Shown: positions 17,316-26,927 of the stretch, piece by piece
Numbering within the stretch: the stretch's first letter is position 1
Layout of the letters: each line of letters starts with the position of its first letter
Origin: Nostoc linckia z4
GTDB taxonomy: Bacteria; Cyanobacteriota; Cyanobacteriia; Cyanobacteriales; Nostocaceae
Reading direction: 5' to 3'
Length of the DNA stretch: 64,000 nucleotides
Assembly (NCBI RefSeq): GCF_002608075.1
Contig: NZ_LAHA01000019.1
Coordinates: 1 to 64,000, forward strand
Notes under the pieces: model-generated
Databases searched by the model: none
Told to the model about the DNA's origin: nothing
The model's input: the letters and a program-made list of their open reading frames with translations, nothing else
Translations under genes and position numbers: made by a program

Positions 17316-18800
17316 TTATTTATCCTGTTCTAAATTAGAAAATAGCCTCTGCCAATCAATAGAGTTAGCATGATTATTTCCCTCTTTCACCTCAAATGTG
17401 ACATTAGATGCATTGGCGATTTTTAGCACTTGCACGCAAAGTTCTGCGACATCATTACGGCTGATTTTCCCTTTAATATTATCGCCTTGTTCAAATATTA
17501 ATTCCTTACCTCCTGCTTCCTCAGTTAAAGCACAAGGTCGAATAATTGTATAAGGAATTCCACTTGACCTTAAACTATCTTCTCCTTTCAATTTCCAAGT
17601 TAAAATTCCTCCCAATTGCTCGTTTAATCTTACTGCTGGTGGTTCTTCATCTAAATTAATCCCAGGGCGTCCGGGACGAGTTACACCTGCTGAACTCACA
17701 AGGATGAATTTAGGTGAATTTTCGCCGTTATAAGCTTTAATTGATTCTAACTGTAGAGCAAAACCACCTGGGGAAAACTTAGGATTTAAAGCGCCATCAT
17801 ATTCAAACTTGCTCAACATCAGTTGAAATGAGCAAATTCTACTCTGTTCAATTGGCGGTGCATCCTTGACAACTTTTGCTCGAAATACAGGAACCAAATC
17901 TTTAAAGGGAATGTGAATATCTACCCAGGTATTAGCTACAGTGTCGAAAGAATAAGCATAGCCAATGCCATCCCATTTTGTATCTGTTCGCAGAAATATT
18001 TTATAACGCTGACCGTCACCTTTGACGCGCAATTTCACACCTTCGTCACCAGATAAATTAAATGGTGGATCGAAATTCTTAGTTCTCACAGAAGCAAATC
18101 CGCCAGAGTTTGCAGTGGAAACATTGCCAGCAAACAAAGCTGCATTTTCCACTAATTGGATATTACTGGCGCTGACACCACCCATAACGACATCATCCAG
18201 CGCTCCCCAAACATCTTTTAATTCTGCTGATGGTTTTGTAAAATCAAATATTAGTTTTTCGTTTTTTTGAGGCAAATATTTCGCTGCGGCTTGGACTAAG
18301 TTTTTGACACCTTGATACTCTACATTTTCTGGCGTGTCACCAACAATTTCTGGCTGGTAAAATTTCACACCTTGGTAGTATTTTGCTCTATCTGCCGTGT
18401 CTCCCTCTACTGGTTGTACGCGTACTGCGGTGCAACAAATTACGGCTTCAATATTAGCCATAACTACAGGAGTTAAAGTTTCTGGTTTGGTGATATCTGC
18501 AACGACTAAGTCAACATCATTACCAAGAATTGACCGTGCTTTGTCAATATCTCTCACCAAAGCCCGAACTTTATAACCTTGTTCGAGCGATCGCTTTACT
18601 ACTCGTTTACCTAGACCACCTGTAGCACCTGCTACTAATATTACACCCACATTTCTTCCTCCATTGGGTCTATCTTGACGATCCTGAGGACGGCCTTGGA
18701 TTAATTGCTGTACCCAGTTAAGGAAAGGAATTACCTCAAAGTAAGTCAGGGTTTCGATAAACCTGCCTAAGTCCCATTGAGAACGATTTTTGTCAGTCAT
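17316..18800 (-). CDS. NAD(P)-binding SDR protein with an inserted CIA30 domain
   Basis: A 494-residue protein. A Rossmann fold begins at about residue 50 (VILVAGATGGLGKRVVKRSL), typical of atypical short-chain dehydrogenases. A complex-I-assembly (CIA30) domain is inserted at about 185-350 (DFTKPSAELKDVWGALDDVVMGG onward). The SDR fold then resumes (FILVSSAGVTRPG, YTIIRPCALTEE). In cyanobacteria such fusions are annotated as NAD-dependent epimerase/CIA30 proteins and are suspected of roles in NDH-1 or photosystem assembly; that is family-level inference. No operon partner. Confidence 0.85.
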   Translation of the reverse strand: MTDKNRSQWDLGRFIETLTYFEVIPFLNWVQQLIQGRPQDRQDRPNGGRNVGVILVAGATGGLGKRVVKRSLEQGYKVRALVRDIDKARSILGNDVDLVVADITKPETLTPVVMANIEAVICCTAVRVQPVEGDTADRAKYYQGVKFYQPEIVGDTPENVEYQGVKNLVQAAAKYLPQKNEKLIFDFTKPSAELKDVWGALDDVVMGGVSASNIQLVENAALFAGNVSTANSGGFASVRTKNFDPPFNLSGDEGVKLRVKGDGQRYKIFLRTDTKWDGIGYAYSFDTVANTWVDIHIPFKDLVPVFRAKVVKDAPPIEQSRICSFQLMLSKFEYDGALNPKFSPGGFALQLESIKAYNGENSPKFILVSSAGVTRPGRPGINLDEEPPAVRLNEQLGGILTWKLKGEDSLRSSGIPYTIIRPCALTEEAGGKELIFEQGDNIKGKISRNDVAELCVQVLKIANASNVTFEVKEGNNHANSIDWQRLFSNLEQDK

Positions 18801-19082
18801 ATTTGCGTCCTCATAACTTCTTTCACTCTAGCAATTTTGGTGAGTGGGGAGTGGAAGAAATCAGACAGTAGCAAGGATAATGTAAGTCAACAAATTATTT
18901 TATCTGTCAGTACTGACGCAAAAATCACCTAATTTCGTCATCACGAGCGATAGCGTAGTTTATTCTTTTTATGGATAAAAATACTCCGTAAAAACCCCTT
19001 CGTGACAGTTCAGGTGCTAAATATGTATACTATCGCGATAGTCACACAAGAGGGTTATATTGCAGCTTAAATGCTGATGAGC

Positions 19083-20993
19083 TTAGAAGGAAAAGACGGT
19101 TCGGAGTGTACCTGTAATAATCGTACCGTTGTCTTCTTGATTAGCAGGATTGACAATGGCCTGTACTAATGGCGTGATTCGGATACTGTCGCTAACTGGA
19201 AAGTTGTAAAATGCCTCAATATTAGTTTGAGTAGCATTACCAAGTTCATTAGCAATGAAGGGCTGACCAACAGCAATACCGCTTTTAGCACCAGGTACAA
19301 ACAGATCGGGAAAAGCAATTCCCGCCATCCAATAACTAGGGTTGATGTCACCAAAAGCTGTATTTTTATAGTTGCCATAGCCATAGCGTCCAAAGACAGC
19401 AACTCGCTCTGAAAGCCTTAGTTCTAAATTTGCCCCCAAGGCATCAAACTGCCCATTCAGTACACTGCCGCCAGTATACTGGAGACGTAATTTAAAGGCA
19501 TTAGAAGGTGCGTATTCTAGCTCTACTACACCTTGATAGGGGTCTTGGAACAATCCGCGATCGCTGCGAGCATTGGGGTAGAGGATGTATCCCAGTGAAA
19601 AAATGCCAGGAACAAAGGAGGAATTAGAGGAGGTTGGTTCATTAGCAGTTGAAGCCACATAAGCAGCTCGTAGCGTAAACGGACTATCACCTGGATTCCA
19701 AGTAATAGCAGCACCACCTCCCAAGCCTTGAACTGGCAAAAGAATATAGTTGTTAATTAATGCTTGAGTTGAAAAATCTGAAAAACTGACGTTGGCGTAA
19801 CTATTTGAGTCTACATAGTCAGTCAGAGCAATCAAAGGGCCAAAAGAGACCTTAACGTCTTTCAACGGAGAGAACGTATAGTGGAGACGGGAAAGCCCAA
19901 ATTGTTCCACTGGAGGTTTTGCTGAGTAGTCTAAAACGCTACCAAAAGAAGGTTCTAAGAATCCAGCTGCATTATCATCTGGGCCATTACTACCTATTTC
20001 CATCCAAATTGTCAGTAAATCAGTACCACTAAAACTTGTGGTCAAATCTAAGGTGGCTCGGTAAAGCAAGGTAGCATTGGGGTTTTCTGTGGTAATTTCT
20101 CTACCCGTCACATCAATAATGCGATCGCCACTAAAGCTTCCCCCAGTCAATGCAAGAACAACTAAACCTGTGAGTTTGGTTGTTGTAGAAAATTGGTTTG
20201 CTTCCAAAAAAGAAGTATGAGCTTCTAATTTGTCTACGCGACCCTGTAGCGTGGATAATTCAGCAGCAAATTCTATCTGGAGTCGTTGCAATATAACTAA
20301 CTCATCCTGGGATACTGATGACATTGTTCCTTGTGCAACTAGCTCATTGACTCGCTCTAAACAAGCATTTAAGGCTGCTGCAAATTCATAACGAGTCATT
20401 GCTTTGTTACCCCGGAATGTATTATCCGGGTAACCTGCAATTACACCATAACGCTCGATTAAAGACTGAAGCGCACCGAAAGCCCAGTCCGAGGGCTGGA
20501 CATCTTTTAGCTGACTCACCGAAGTAACTTGCCCTTCTAAAATAGGTGTTAGCTGCTGGCTAATGTCTTCTCTTGCCTGAACGCTTGTAGTGGGGAAATC
20601 AAAGGGTGCAGAAATAACTTCTTTTGATATGTGTATAGAATCTCCCCCTGCTATACTCCTTTGTCTGCTTGCTAATAGTTTTCGGGTATGAAGATGAAGT
20701 TCATTAGCCCTATCTTCAGAGCAAAATGTACCCATATTCTTTAATTTACAAAATGCTGCTTTTTCTGCTTGAAAAATCTCTCTATGTTGGACTTTTTCCA
20801 AAGTTTTTCCTGCTTTCAATGCAGTAGGTAATATCTCTTTTTGTAACTCGATATCAGTAGTTAGAAAATTTTCCAAAGCTGTTTTTTTAGATATTTTTGC
20901 TACGACTAAATTGGAATTATCCACAGCAAGTAGACAAAGGAAACTCAAAGTACCAACAAGATAAAAATTAGGAAGATAATGCCACAAATTCAT
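19083..20993 (-). CDS. SLH/OprB-family outer-membrane porin (iron-uptake-porin type)
   Basis: A 636-residue outer-membrane protein. A hydrophobic signal-like N-terminus (NFYLVGTLSFLCLLAV) is followed by a variable linker, one SLH domain (about 160-215; SQLKDVQPSDWAFGALQSL, YGVIAGYPDNTFRGNKAMTRYEFA), a short coiled coil (LQRLQIEFAAELSTLQGRVDKLE) and a C-terminal beta-barrel of about 350 residues ending in a terminal Phe (TLRTVFSF). This is the standard layout of cyanobacterial porins that carry inorganic ions, several of them iron. The N-terminal region before the SLH is longer than usual. Confidence 0.88.
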   Translation of the reverse strand: MNLWHYLPNFYLVGTLSFLCLLAVDNSNLVVAKISKKTALENFLTTDIELQKEILPTALKAGKTLEKVQHREIFQAEKAAFCKLKNMGTFCSEDRANELHLHTRKLLASRQRSIAGGDSIHISKEVISAPFDFPTTSVQAREDISQQLTPILEGQVTSVSQLKDVQPSDWAFGALQSLIERYGVIAGYPDNTFRGNKAMTRYEFAAALNACLERVNELVAQGTMSSVSQDELVILQRLQIEFAAELSTLQGRVDKLEAHTSFLEANQFSTTTKLTGLVVLALTGGSFSGDRIIDVTGREITTENPNATLLYRATLDLTTSFSGTDLLTIWMEIGSNGPDDNAAGFLEPSFGSVLDYSAKPPVEQFGLSRLHYTFSPLKDVKVSFGPLIALTDYVDSNSYANVSFSDFSTQALINNYILLPVQGLGGGAAITWNPGDSPFTLRAAYVASTANEPTSSNSSFVPGIFSLGYILYPNARSDRGLFQDPYQGVVELEYAPSNAFKLRLQYTGGSVLNGQFDALGANLELRLSERVAVFGRYGYGNYKNTAFGDINPSYWMAGIAFPDLFVPGAKSGIAVGQPFIANELGNATQTNIEAFYNFPVSDSIRITPLVQAIVNPANQEDNGTIITGTLRTVFSF

Positions 20994-21487
20994 TTTAAAT
21001 ATCTCTATTTTTGACTTTGGATAACAAGATGATTTAGGAACAGCAGAGAGTATTTGTTAAGTACACAAAGAAAAATATAAAAAAGGATAGTCATCTGTGA
21101 GGTGACACAAAACAATATCAAGAGTATTGTATCAAGCTAGAAGTATTCATACCAATTTAATGTAAAGTTGCACTAAATTAGTAACTCTCTATTCTTGGCG
21201 CTCTTGGCGTACTTGGCGGTAGCCTCTGTCTTGCCACTTTGCGTCTACGTTTAATTTCTGTGCATCTTCATACAGAATTGGTATCAGAGTTTATGTTTCA
21301 ATTTAAACACAGTTAATTAGTAGGGCACTTTCAGGGCTTTCAACAAAAAATTTATGACTATTTTGATGCACATACTTGTATCATTGTAATTTTACTAGAT
21401 GACTTGATTAGTAATAGTTAGTAAAAATATAATCAAATATTTTTAGCTTTATCAGCCGTAAACTTAAATAATCAAGTAGTGCATTGG
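20994..21487. other. Intergenic gap containing an inverted-repeat element
   Basis: 494 bp between the porin and the MFS gene. ATACCAATT (21149-21157) and AATTGGTAT (21276-21284) bracket 136 bp with 'ttggcgctcttggcgtacttggcggt' repeats, consistent with a small dispersed element. TAATACCAATT-like ends recur at 15870 and 47800. No gene is seen. Confidence 0.45.
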
Positions 21488-22645
21488 TTACGTTTTTTGA
21501 CGCTGTTCTCTAATAATAAACAAACCGGCAAAAGCGACAATTAGCATCAATAATCCGGTAGCACAAACTCCATTCCACTGCCAGATATTCCAGCCATAAG
21601 TGCTAAGAAAAGACCCAAGTGCGCCGCCTACAAAATAGAAAGTGATAAACAGAGCGTTTAAACGGCTGTGAGCTTCTTCAGGCAAACTATAGATTAGCGC
21701 TTGGTTAGACACTGTAGTTACTTGCACCCCCAAGTCCAACAAGATTACTCCAACAATTAGTCCCCACAATTGATATCCAAACAACCAAAACACTAAGAAA
21801 GAAAAAGCAGTCGCAATCAGACCAATGACCACAGCCAGCCTCGGACTTCTCTTGTCTGCAAGTCTACCAGCCATTGGAGCTGCGGCAGCTCCAACCACTC
21901 CAATCAAACCGAACAATCCAGCTATATCGCTACCATAGTTATAGGGTGGCTGTTCTAAGAAAAATACAAGAGTGCTCCAGAAAACGCTAAACGATCCAAA
22001 AGCCATTGCTCCAGTTAGCGAAGCTTTTTGCAACACAGGTTCTCGAAGCAACTTCAACATAGAGTGCATCAGTTGTTGATAGGACATGATTACTGCTGGC
22101 TGACTCTTGGGTAACAAGCAAAATAGAGCAATTGCTAAGACCAGCATAAATCCACTTGCAATCCAATACATCGCCCGCCAGCCAAACTCTGCACCGACAA
22201 ATCCACTCACAGTCCGAGCTAAAAGAATTCCGATTAACAGTCCACTCATGACTGTGCCCACGACCTTACCTCTGGCTTGTGGTGGTGCAAGTAGAGCCGC
22301 AAAGGGAACTGTGATTTGAGGCACGATGGTTGTTGTACCAATGAGCAAGCTGGCGACAATTAACCAGGTAATATTCGGGGAAAGGGCAGCCATCCCCAAA
22401 GCCAAAGCAGTTGCCGTTAGCATGGTGACAATCAATCGCCGCCGTTCCAACAGGTCTCCTAACGGGACAATCAAAAGATTCCCTAACGCATAGCCAATTT
22501 GACTCAAGGTTGGGATAAGACCTGTATCTTGAACAGACGCATCAAGACTTTGGGCGATCGCTGCCAAGAGCGGTTGATTGTAATACATATTGGCGGCAGC
22601 AGCTCCGCTGGTAATTGCCATTAGCCAAACGATGTTGCGTTTCAT
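21488..22645 (-). CDS. MFS transporter (drug/metabolite efflux type)
   Basis: A 385-residue protein with twelve predicted membrane helices. It has the family's N-terminal NMYYNQPLLAAIAQSL and the loop 2-3 motif (GDLLERRRLIV). Resembles 12-helix arabinose-efflux/Bcr-type permeases. It lies 143 bp downstream of the azoreductase gene on the same strand, so the two may be transcribed together as an electrophile-defence unit. Substrate unknown. Confidence 0.85.
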   Translation of the reverse strand: MKRNIVWLMAITSGAAAANMYYNQPLLAAIAQSLDASVQDTGLIPTLSQIGYALGNLLIVPLGDLLERRRLIVTMLTATALALGMAALSPNITWLIVASLLIGTTTIVPQITVPFAALLAPPQARGKVVGTVMSGLLIGILLARTVSGFVGAEFGWRAMYWIASGFMLVLAIALFCLLPKSQPAVIMSYQQLMHSMLKLLREPVLQKASLTGAMAFGSFSVFWSTLVFFLEQPPYNYGSDIAGLFGLIGVVGAAAAPMAGRLADKRSPRLAVVIGLIATAFSFLVFWLFGYQLWGLIVGVILLDLGVQVTTVSNQALIYSLPEEAHSRLNALFITFYFVGGALGSFLSTYGWNIWQWNGVCATGLLMLIVAFAGLFIIREQRQKT

Positions 22646-22788
22646 AGCGATTACATAATAGACAAATGGATCTGAGGTAGCTACAAGGAATGTAGAAAAA
22701 TTTAAAACTCAGCTTACCTACTTAGATGAGGACTGAAGAATAGTTGATTGTAAATCGCATAGATCGCAACCATTCTAAGTTAATGGGT

Positions 22789-23397
22789 TTACCAAGTAGT
22801 AACTAATTGTTGAATTGCTGTAGAAGCCGCTGCTAAAGACTGTTGTCGGTCTTCAGCCCCCATTGATAAATTCTCTGCATGGATAAACGTAATATCCGTG
22901 ATGCCGATAAATTCAAAAACTGCTCGTAAGTAGGGTTCTTGAAAATCCAGGGGCCCACCTGAGTAACTACCACCTCGTGTTGTAATCACCAGCACTTTCT
23001 TATTTTTCACTAAACCTGAATAGCCATCTGGGCCCACCACAAACGTCCGTTTTACTCGCACGATTTGATCGATGTATGCCTTGAAATTAGCAGGAACGCT
23101 ATAGTTATACATTGGAATGCCAAAGATATAGAGATCCGCAGCCAGAAGTTCATCAATCAACTCATTAGAAATATTCAGTGCTGCTGCTAACTCAGAAGTG
23201 ATCCGATCCGAGGAACTAAATGCTCCAGCAATCCAAGATTCATCAATGGGTGGAACTGGATACCGTCCTAAATCGCGGTAAGTGACTGTATCACTATGAT
23301 GGATTTGTTTCCATGCCGTAATGAATTCTTTAGTTAAGGAACGAGAGATAGAGCGATCGCCCCTCGGACTAGAATCAATATGCAAAATATGTGTCAT
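22789..23397 (-). CDS. azoR: FMN-dependent NADH:quinone/azo oxidoreductase
   Basis: A 202-residue flavodoxin-fold enzyme that reduces quinones and azo compounds with NADH. Visible family motifs: ILHIDSSPRGDRSISRSLT at the N-terminus (FMN phosphate loop), FGIPMYNYSVPANFKAYID and TTRGGSYSGGP. Start chosen at ATG 23397, preceded by AGGAAC; an upstream ATG (23457) would add 20 residues not found in the family. Two copies of a TAAAGA/TCTTT motif lie upstream (23485-23504, 23528-23547) and are shared with the regulator and MFS promoter at 25.8 kb. Confidence 0.92.
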   Translation of the reverse strand: MTHILHIDSSPRGDRSISRSLTKEFITAWKQIHHSDTVTYRDLGRYPVPPIDESWIAGAFSSSDRITSELAAALNISNELIDELLAADLYIFGIPMYNYSVPANFKAYIDQIVRVKRTFVVGPDGYSGLVKNKKVLVITTRGGSYSGGPLDFQEPYLRAVFEFIGITDITFIHAENLSMGAEDRQQSLAAASTAIQQLVTTW

Positions 23398-23484
23398 TTG
23401 AGTTCCTAGAGAATTGTGCAAATCTAAACCGCTATAGGGTTCTGATAAACCTGACATTGACAGGCGGCTGAGTGTTTTTATTTT

Positions 23485-23547
23485 CTAAAGAAAAAACTTT
23501 ATAAATTAGTATACACATGCCAGCTTGACTTTGTAAAGACTTTTCTT
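23485..23547. promoter_or_regulatory. Two operator-like motifs upstream of azoR
   Basis: CTTTGTAAAGACTTTTCTT is at 23529-23547 on the plus strand. The inverse-orientation relative TTATAAAGTTTTTTCTTTAG is read on the minus strand at 23485-23504. Both match the pair at 25779-25848 in the divergent promoter of a COG2345 regulator and an MFS exporter. The core TAAAGA-N3/4-TCTTT is a near-palindrome. They probably bind the same regulator, with azoR as its target. Confidence 0.55.
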
Positions 23548-23780
23548 GAGTTTCTCAAGATCGACATAAAGTTCTAGATTGTGTTGCTAAAACTTCCTGA
23601 AAATAGACCATCTGAGTTATTCAAATCATATTTATGAAGATAAGAATTGAATATTTGTCTCAAAGAGTAGATACTTTCAGTGTCCAAGTAGAAGAACAGA
23701 CAAAGCATATAAGCTAATAATTATTTAAATTGCATCCCCGCATCTTCCTAAGGTTAAGAATTATGCAACTTAAAGGCACA
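23548..23780. other. Intergenic sequence downstream of surE
   Basis: Remaining part of the gap between azoR's promoter and the surE stop. AT-rich; no gene, terminator or repeat is clear. Confidence 0.4.
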
Positions 23781-24497
23781 TTAGCTTACACAATTTTTGG
23801 GACTCTGTGATTCAGCACAGACTCTTAACTGAGTTACAGCAATGTTGCCTGAAAAACATACATCGACATCACTACCAAGAGTGCGATCGCGCTTGCTATA
23901 CTCTCCCACATAATAAAAGTCATCACCCTGAATACGGTAATTGACAGGTAAGGGTTTGTTACACGGTTGGCAAAACACAACTTCTGGTTCCGGTTCTCCT
24001 GGTAGCAAATGCGGCAGATTCACATTCCAAAAAGTTCCTGGTTCTAGGGGACTGGTGAGTAAGTCAGCTATAATCCCAGTAGTCAAACGTGCGGCGAGAT
24101 CCCAATCATAACTAAGCTGACCTTTGTGATACTGGGAAATGGCAATTCCGGGAATGCCAAGGATTGCTGCTTCCCTGACAGCAGCGACGGTTCCGGAAAT
24201 ATAAGCATCAACTCCCAGATTGCCACCAGCGTTGATTCCTGATAGCACAAACTTGACATTTTTGCAAATATATGTGGTTGCAATTCTAACGCAATCGGCG
24301 GGAGTGCCTGCGATGGCATACTCCTTATCTGAACGACGCAGCACTTGAATCGGTCGAGTAGTAGTGACCTGATGACCACATCCCGATTGATGGTCTTGGG
24401 GAGCCACGATAATGACGTTGTTACCGTTTACACTTTTGAGGAGCGATTTGATTCCGGGAGCATCGATGCCGTCGTCATTGGTAAGGATTAGGGTCAT
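23781..24497 (-). CDS. surE: 5'/3'-nucleotidase SurE
   Basis: A 238-residue phosphatase that removes phosphate from nucleoside monophosphates. The N-terminal LTNDDG motif provides the metal-binding Asp pair. PQDHQSGCGHQVT (with the loop Ser), GTPADCVR and SGINAGGNLGVDAYISGTVAAVREA are the SurE signatures. Length fits the family (about 230-270). It sits between two members of the azoR/MFS group but has no operator motif of its own, so it is probably an independent housekeeping gene. Confidence 0.93.
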   Translation of the reverse strand: MTLILTNDDGIDAPGIKSLLKSVNGNNVIIVAPQDHQSGCGHQVTTTRPIQVLRRSDKEYAIAGTPADCVRIATTYICKNVKFVLSGINAGGNLGVDAYISGTVAAVREAAILGIPGIAISQYHKGQLSYDWDLAARLTTGIIADLLTSPLEPGTFWNVNLPHLLPGEPEPEVVFCQPCNKPLPVNYRIQGDDFYYVGEYSKRDRTLGSDVDVCFSGNIAVTQLRVCAESQSPKNCVS

Positions 24498-24594
24498 ATA
24501 TCTTTGTTATAGGAAAGGCTTGATATTTAAGTCAGACGGTGATGTGATAAATCACATAAGTAAGAGATAAAAATCTCTTGCTAATGTCTTATTT

Positions 24595-25731
24595 TTAAGC
24601 TAGTCGCTTTTTTTTGACTGTTTGGTAGATTCCAATTAGCAAAGCATTGCAGGCCAGAATAACCACTCCAAAACCCAAGAGTGTGTTCATGATGCCTACT
24701 CGATCCGCAAAAAAGCCAATGAGAATAATCGGTAAACCATAGCCTAAATAAGCACAGACGAAATAGCCAGAAGTTGCCCGCGCTGATTGCGATCCACTAA
24801 GTCTGACAACTTCAGCCAATCCGCCTAAGTAAGTGAACCCATAGCAAGCAGTACCAGCGATCGCCACACCTGCCAAGACCAGACTTAAGACACCTAGCCA
24901 TGCTCCACATGTGAAAGTGATATAGCCAAGCACAAGAATCACACAACCTAATTGGAGTGAAACCACGGCGTCAAGACGACGGGCAAATGGTTGGACTAGA
25001 ACACCAGCAATCACGAAAATAAACAACATTGGCCCCGACCAGTTAGGCAGATTATATTGCAATAACTGTGCTGGTAGAATCACACCTACAACCCCAGCAA
25101 GCGACCATGCTAATGCTATTGTTAGACCAGCAAGTACAGTACCTGCTGGAAAGCTTGGCAAGCGAAGTAGCGATCCAGAAGAAGCAGGCTGTTCTGGTAG
25201 TCTCATTGCCAAGCCTAGACATCCTAAAAGTAATATGAAGATAATCCAATAACTCAAAGGAACTAAAGAGTTTTGGAGCAACAAAGCTGCATTGGTAAAC
25301 AAGGCACCACTAGAAAAACCCAAAGAAGTGGTTAAACTCACATAGGCTGCCACCTGCGACCAAGATTCCGGTATCAAAGCAGATATATATGCTGTTCCAG
25401 TTCCCGTAATCAAGCCAACTCCGATTCCCTGTAAGATACGGGTGACAAACAGCGTGTAAATGGATGGGTGGACAATCATCAAAAACGTAGCAAGTGTAGC
25501 TGATAGCAAGCTGGCTATAATTACGGTTTTACGTCCTATGCGGTCAGAAATTCCACCAAGAAAAATCAAAGTTGGTAAGAGTCCTGCTACATACGTGGCA
25601 AAGGCTACCGATGATAATCCACTACTGTAGCCTGCATTTTTAGCGTAGATACCATACAGTGGGACTTGTAAATTTGTAGCATGAGTTACAAAAAAAAGCA
25701 CCGCAGCTACAATCAATATGCGTCGATTCAT
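24595..25731 (-). CDS. MFS transporter
   Basis: A 378-residue permease with about twelve membrane helices. Motif A appears as GGISDRIGRKTVI between helices 2 and 3; the helix 4-5 region has GIGVGLITGTGTAYISALIPE. Transcribed divergently from the regulator gene at 25859 across a 127-bp region with two operator-like motifs. That arrangement suggests an exporter controlled by the adjacent regulator and by a chemical signal. Substrate unknown. Confidence 0.87.
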   Translation of the reverse strand: MNRRILIVAAVLFFVTHATNLQVPLYGIYAKNAGYSSGLSSVAFATYVAGLLPTLIFLGGISDRIGRKTVIIASLLSATLATFLMIVHPSIYTLFVTRILQGIGVGLITGTGTAYISALIPESWSQVAAYVSLTTSLGFSSGALFTNAALLLQNSLVPLSYWIIFILLLGCLGLAMRLPEQPASSGSLLRLPSFPAGTVLAGLTIALAWSLAGVVGVILPAQLLQYNLPNWSGPMLFIFVIAGVLVQPFARRLDAVVSLQLGCVILVLGYITFTCGAWLGVLSLVLAGVAIAGTACYGFTYLGGLAEVVRLSGSQSARATSGYFVCAYLGYGLPIILIGFFADRVGIMNTLLGFGVVILACNALLIGIYQTVKKKRLA

Positions 25732-25778
25732 AGTTAAAAATTAGATTTGCGTTGAATTACGTCAATAGAGTTTCTTGC

Positions 25779-25848
25779 GACTTTATAAAAATTTTTCTTT
25801 ATAAAAAGTGTAAAAGATGAGGTTGACTTTGTAAAGATTTTTCTTTAA
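25779..25848. promoter_or_regulatory. Duplicated operator-like motif in a divergent promoter
   Basis: GACTTTATAAAAATTTTTCT begins at 25779 and GACTTTGTAAAGATTTTTCT at 25825, exactly 46 bp apart in the same direction. Both continue TTA. The core TAAAGA..TCTTTA of the second is palindromic. They fill the gap between the MFS gene and the regulator, and two relatives lie upstream of azoR. The second copy ends 10 bases before the regulator's ATG, which suits autorepression. Confidence 0.62.
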
Positions 25849-25858
25849 TTTATTAAAT

Positions 25859-26527
25859 ATGAAGAGTGAATTAACTAATAAATCAGCAACTGTCCGTACC
25901 AGACGCGCTATTCTCAAACTACTAAAGCTAGAGGGATCGATGGACGCTCTAGCTTTAGCTTCCCGTTTGAATGTCACAGCAATGGCAGTACGCCAGCACC
26001 TGTACGCCTTGCAAGAAGAACAACTAGTGACTTACCACGAAGAGTCGCGTTCTATGGGGCGACCCGCTAAACTATGGCAGTTAACTTCTGCCGCTGATAG
26101 CCTTTTTCCAGAGCGCTATGCAGAGTTGACCCTAAGCCTGCTTAATTCTGTAAAAGAAGCATTCGGTGAAGAGGGTCTCGATCGCTTATTGGAGATCAGA
26201 ACTCGCCAGCAAATCCTAGAGTACCGGGAGAAAATACCTAGTGCTGGCTCTGTTGAGCAGCGGTTAGAAGCATTAGCGGCAAAACGTACAGAAGAAGGAT
26301 ACATGGCTGAAATCCAATGTGACGCAGATGGATCGTTTTTATTGATTGAAAACCACTGTCCCATCTGTGCTGCTGCTGTAACTTGTACCGGGCTGTGTCG
26401 TCAAGAACTAGAAGTGTTTCAGTCAGTTCTAGGTTCTAACGCTGTTATTGAAAGAACTGAACACATTGTTACTGGCGAGAGACGCTGCGTCTATCGAGTC
26501 ATATCATGTCCGGTTAAAGACCCATAG
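25859..26527 (+). CDS. COG2345 (SufR/DeoR-like) metal- or redox-responsive regulator
   Basis: A 222-residue transcription factor. A winged helix-turn-helix fills residues 15-75 (RRAILKLLKLEGSMDALALA, VTAMAVRQHLYALQ). The C-terminal half has a cysteine cluster (NHCPICAAAVTCTGLC) and a late RRCVYRV, similar to the Fe-S-binding region of SufR-type regulators in cyanobacteria. It is not SufR itself, since no suf genes are adjacent. Divergent from an MFS gene and preceded by a repeated motif also found before azoR, it probably represses both and responds to redox-active or thiol-reactive compounds. That target list is inference. Confidence 0.8.
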   Translation: MKSELTNKSATVRTRRAILKLLKLEGSMDALALASRLNVTAMAVRQHLYALQEEQLVTYHEESRSMGRPAKLWQLTSAADSLFPERYAELTLSLLNSVKEAFGEEGLDRLLEIRTRQQILEYREKIPSAGSVEQRLEALAAKRTEEGYMAEIQCDADGSFLLIENHCPICAAAVTCTGLCRQELEVFQSVLGSNAVIERTEHIVTGERRCVYRVISCPVKDP

Positions 26528-26927
26528 TTAGGACTGACGCGGGGACACGGAGACACGGGGACGCGGAGAAATTTTTGGCGTTGTTGAATCGAGAGATGAA
26601 ATTTATATTTTGAAATCTAAAACTCTTTATCCTCTCAGCGTCTGGGCGCCTCTGCGTGAAAAAATCATCCCCCAAATATGCAATGCTCTTTTGTTACTTA
26701 TATATGGCCGTAGTCACATTGGTTAGGACAGTGTTGATTGCCCAAAGCCTTGAATTAAGTGGGTTTTTATTCAGCAATGGCTCAGCGCCCCGCTACCCCT
26801 GACAGCATTCAGCACTTTGACATAGCTGAAATTTGACTGCCATTTTGAATTCTCCAACCTCTGCACCAGTTTCTCTGGAGATGTTCTTAAAAATAATTGC
26901 GCTCCATAGTTACTCTAAAGTTGCTAT
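26528..26927. other. Intergenic gap with degenerate dispersed repeats
   Basis: 400 bp downstream of the regulator. The start reads ttaggactgacgcggggaca...cggagac, the TTAGGACTGACGC type of dispersed repeat that also begins near 9976. It then continues with gcgtctgggcgcctctgcgtga. A plus-strand frame at 26833-27072 overlaps the next gene and looks non-coding. Confidence 0.45.
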
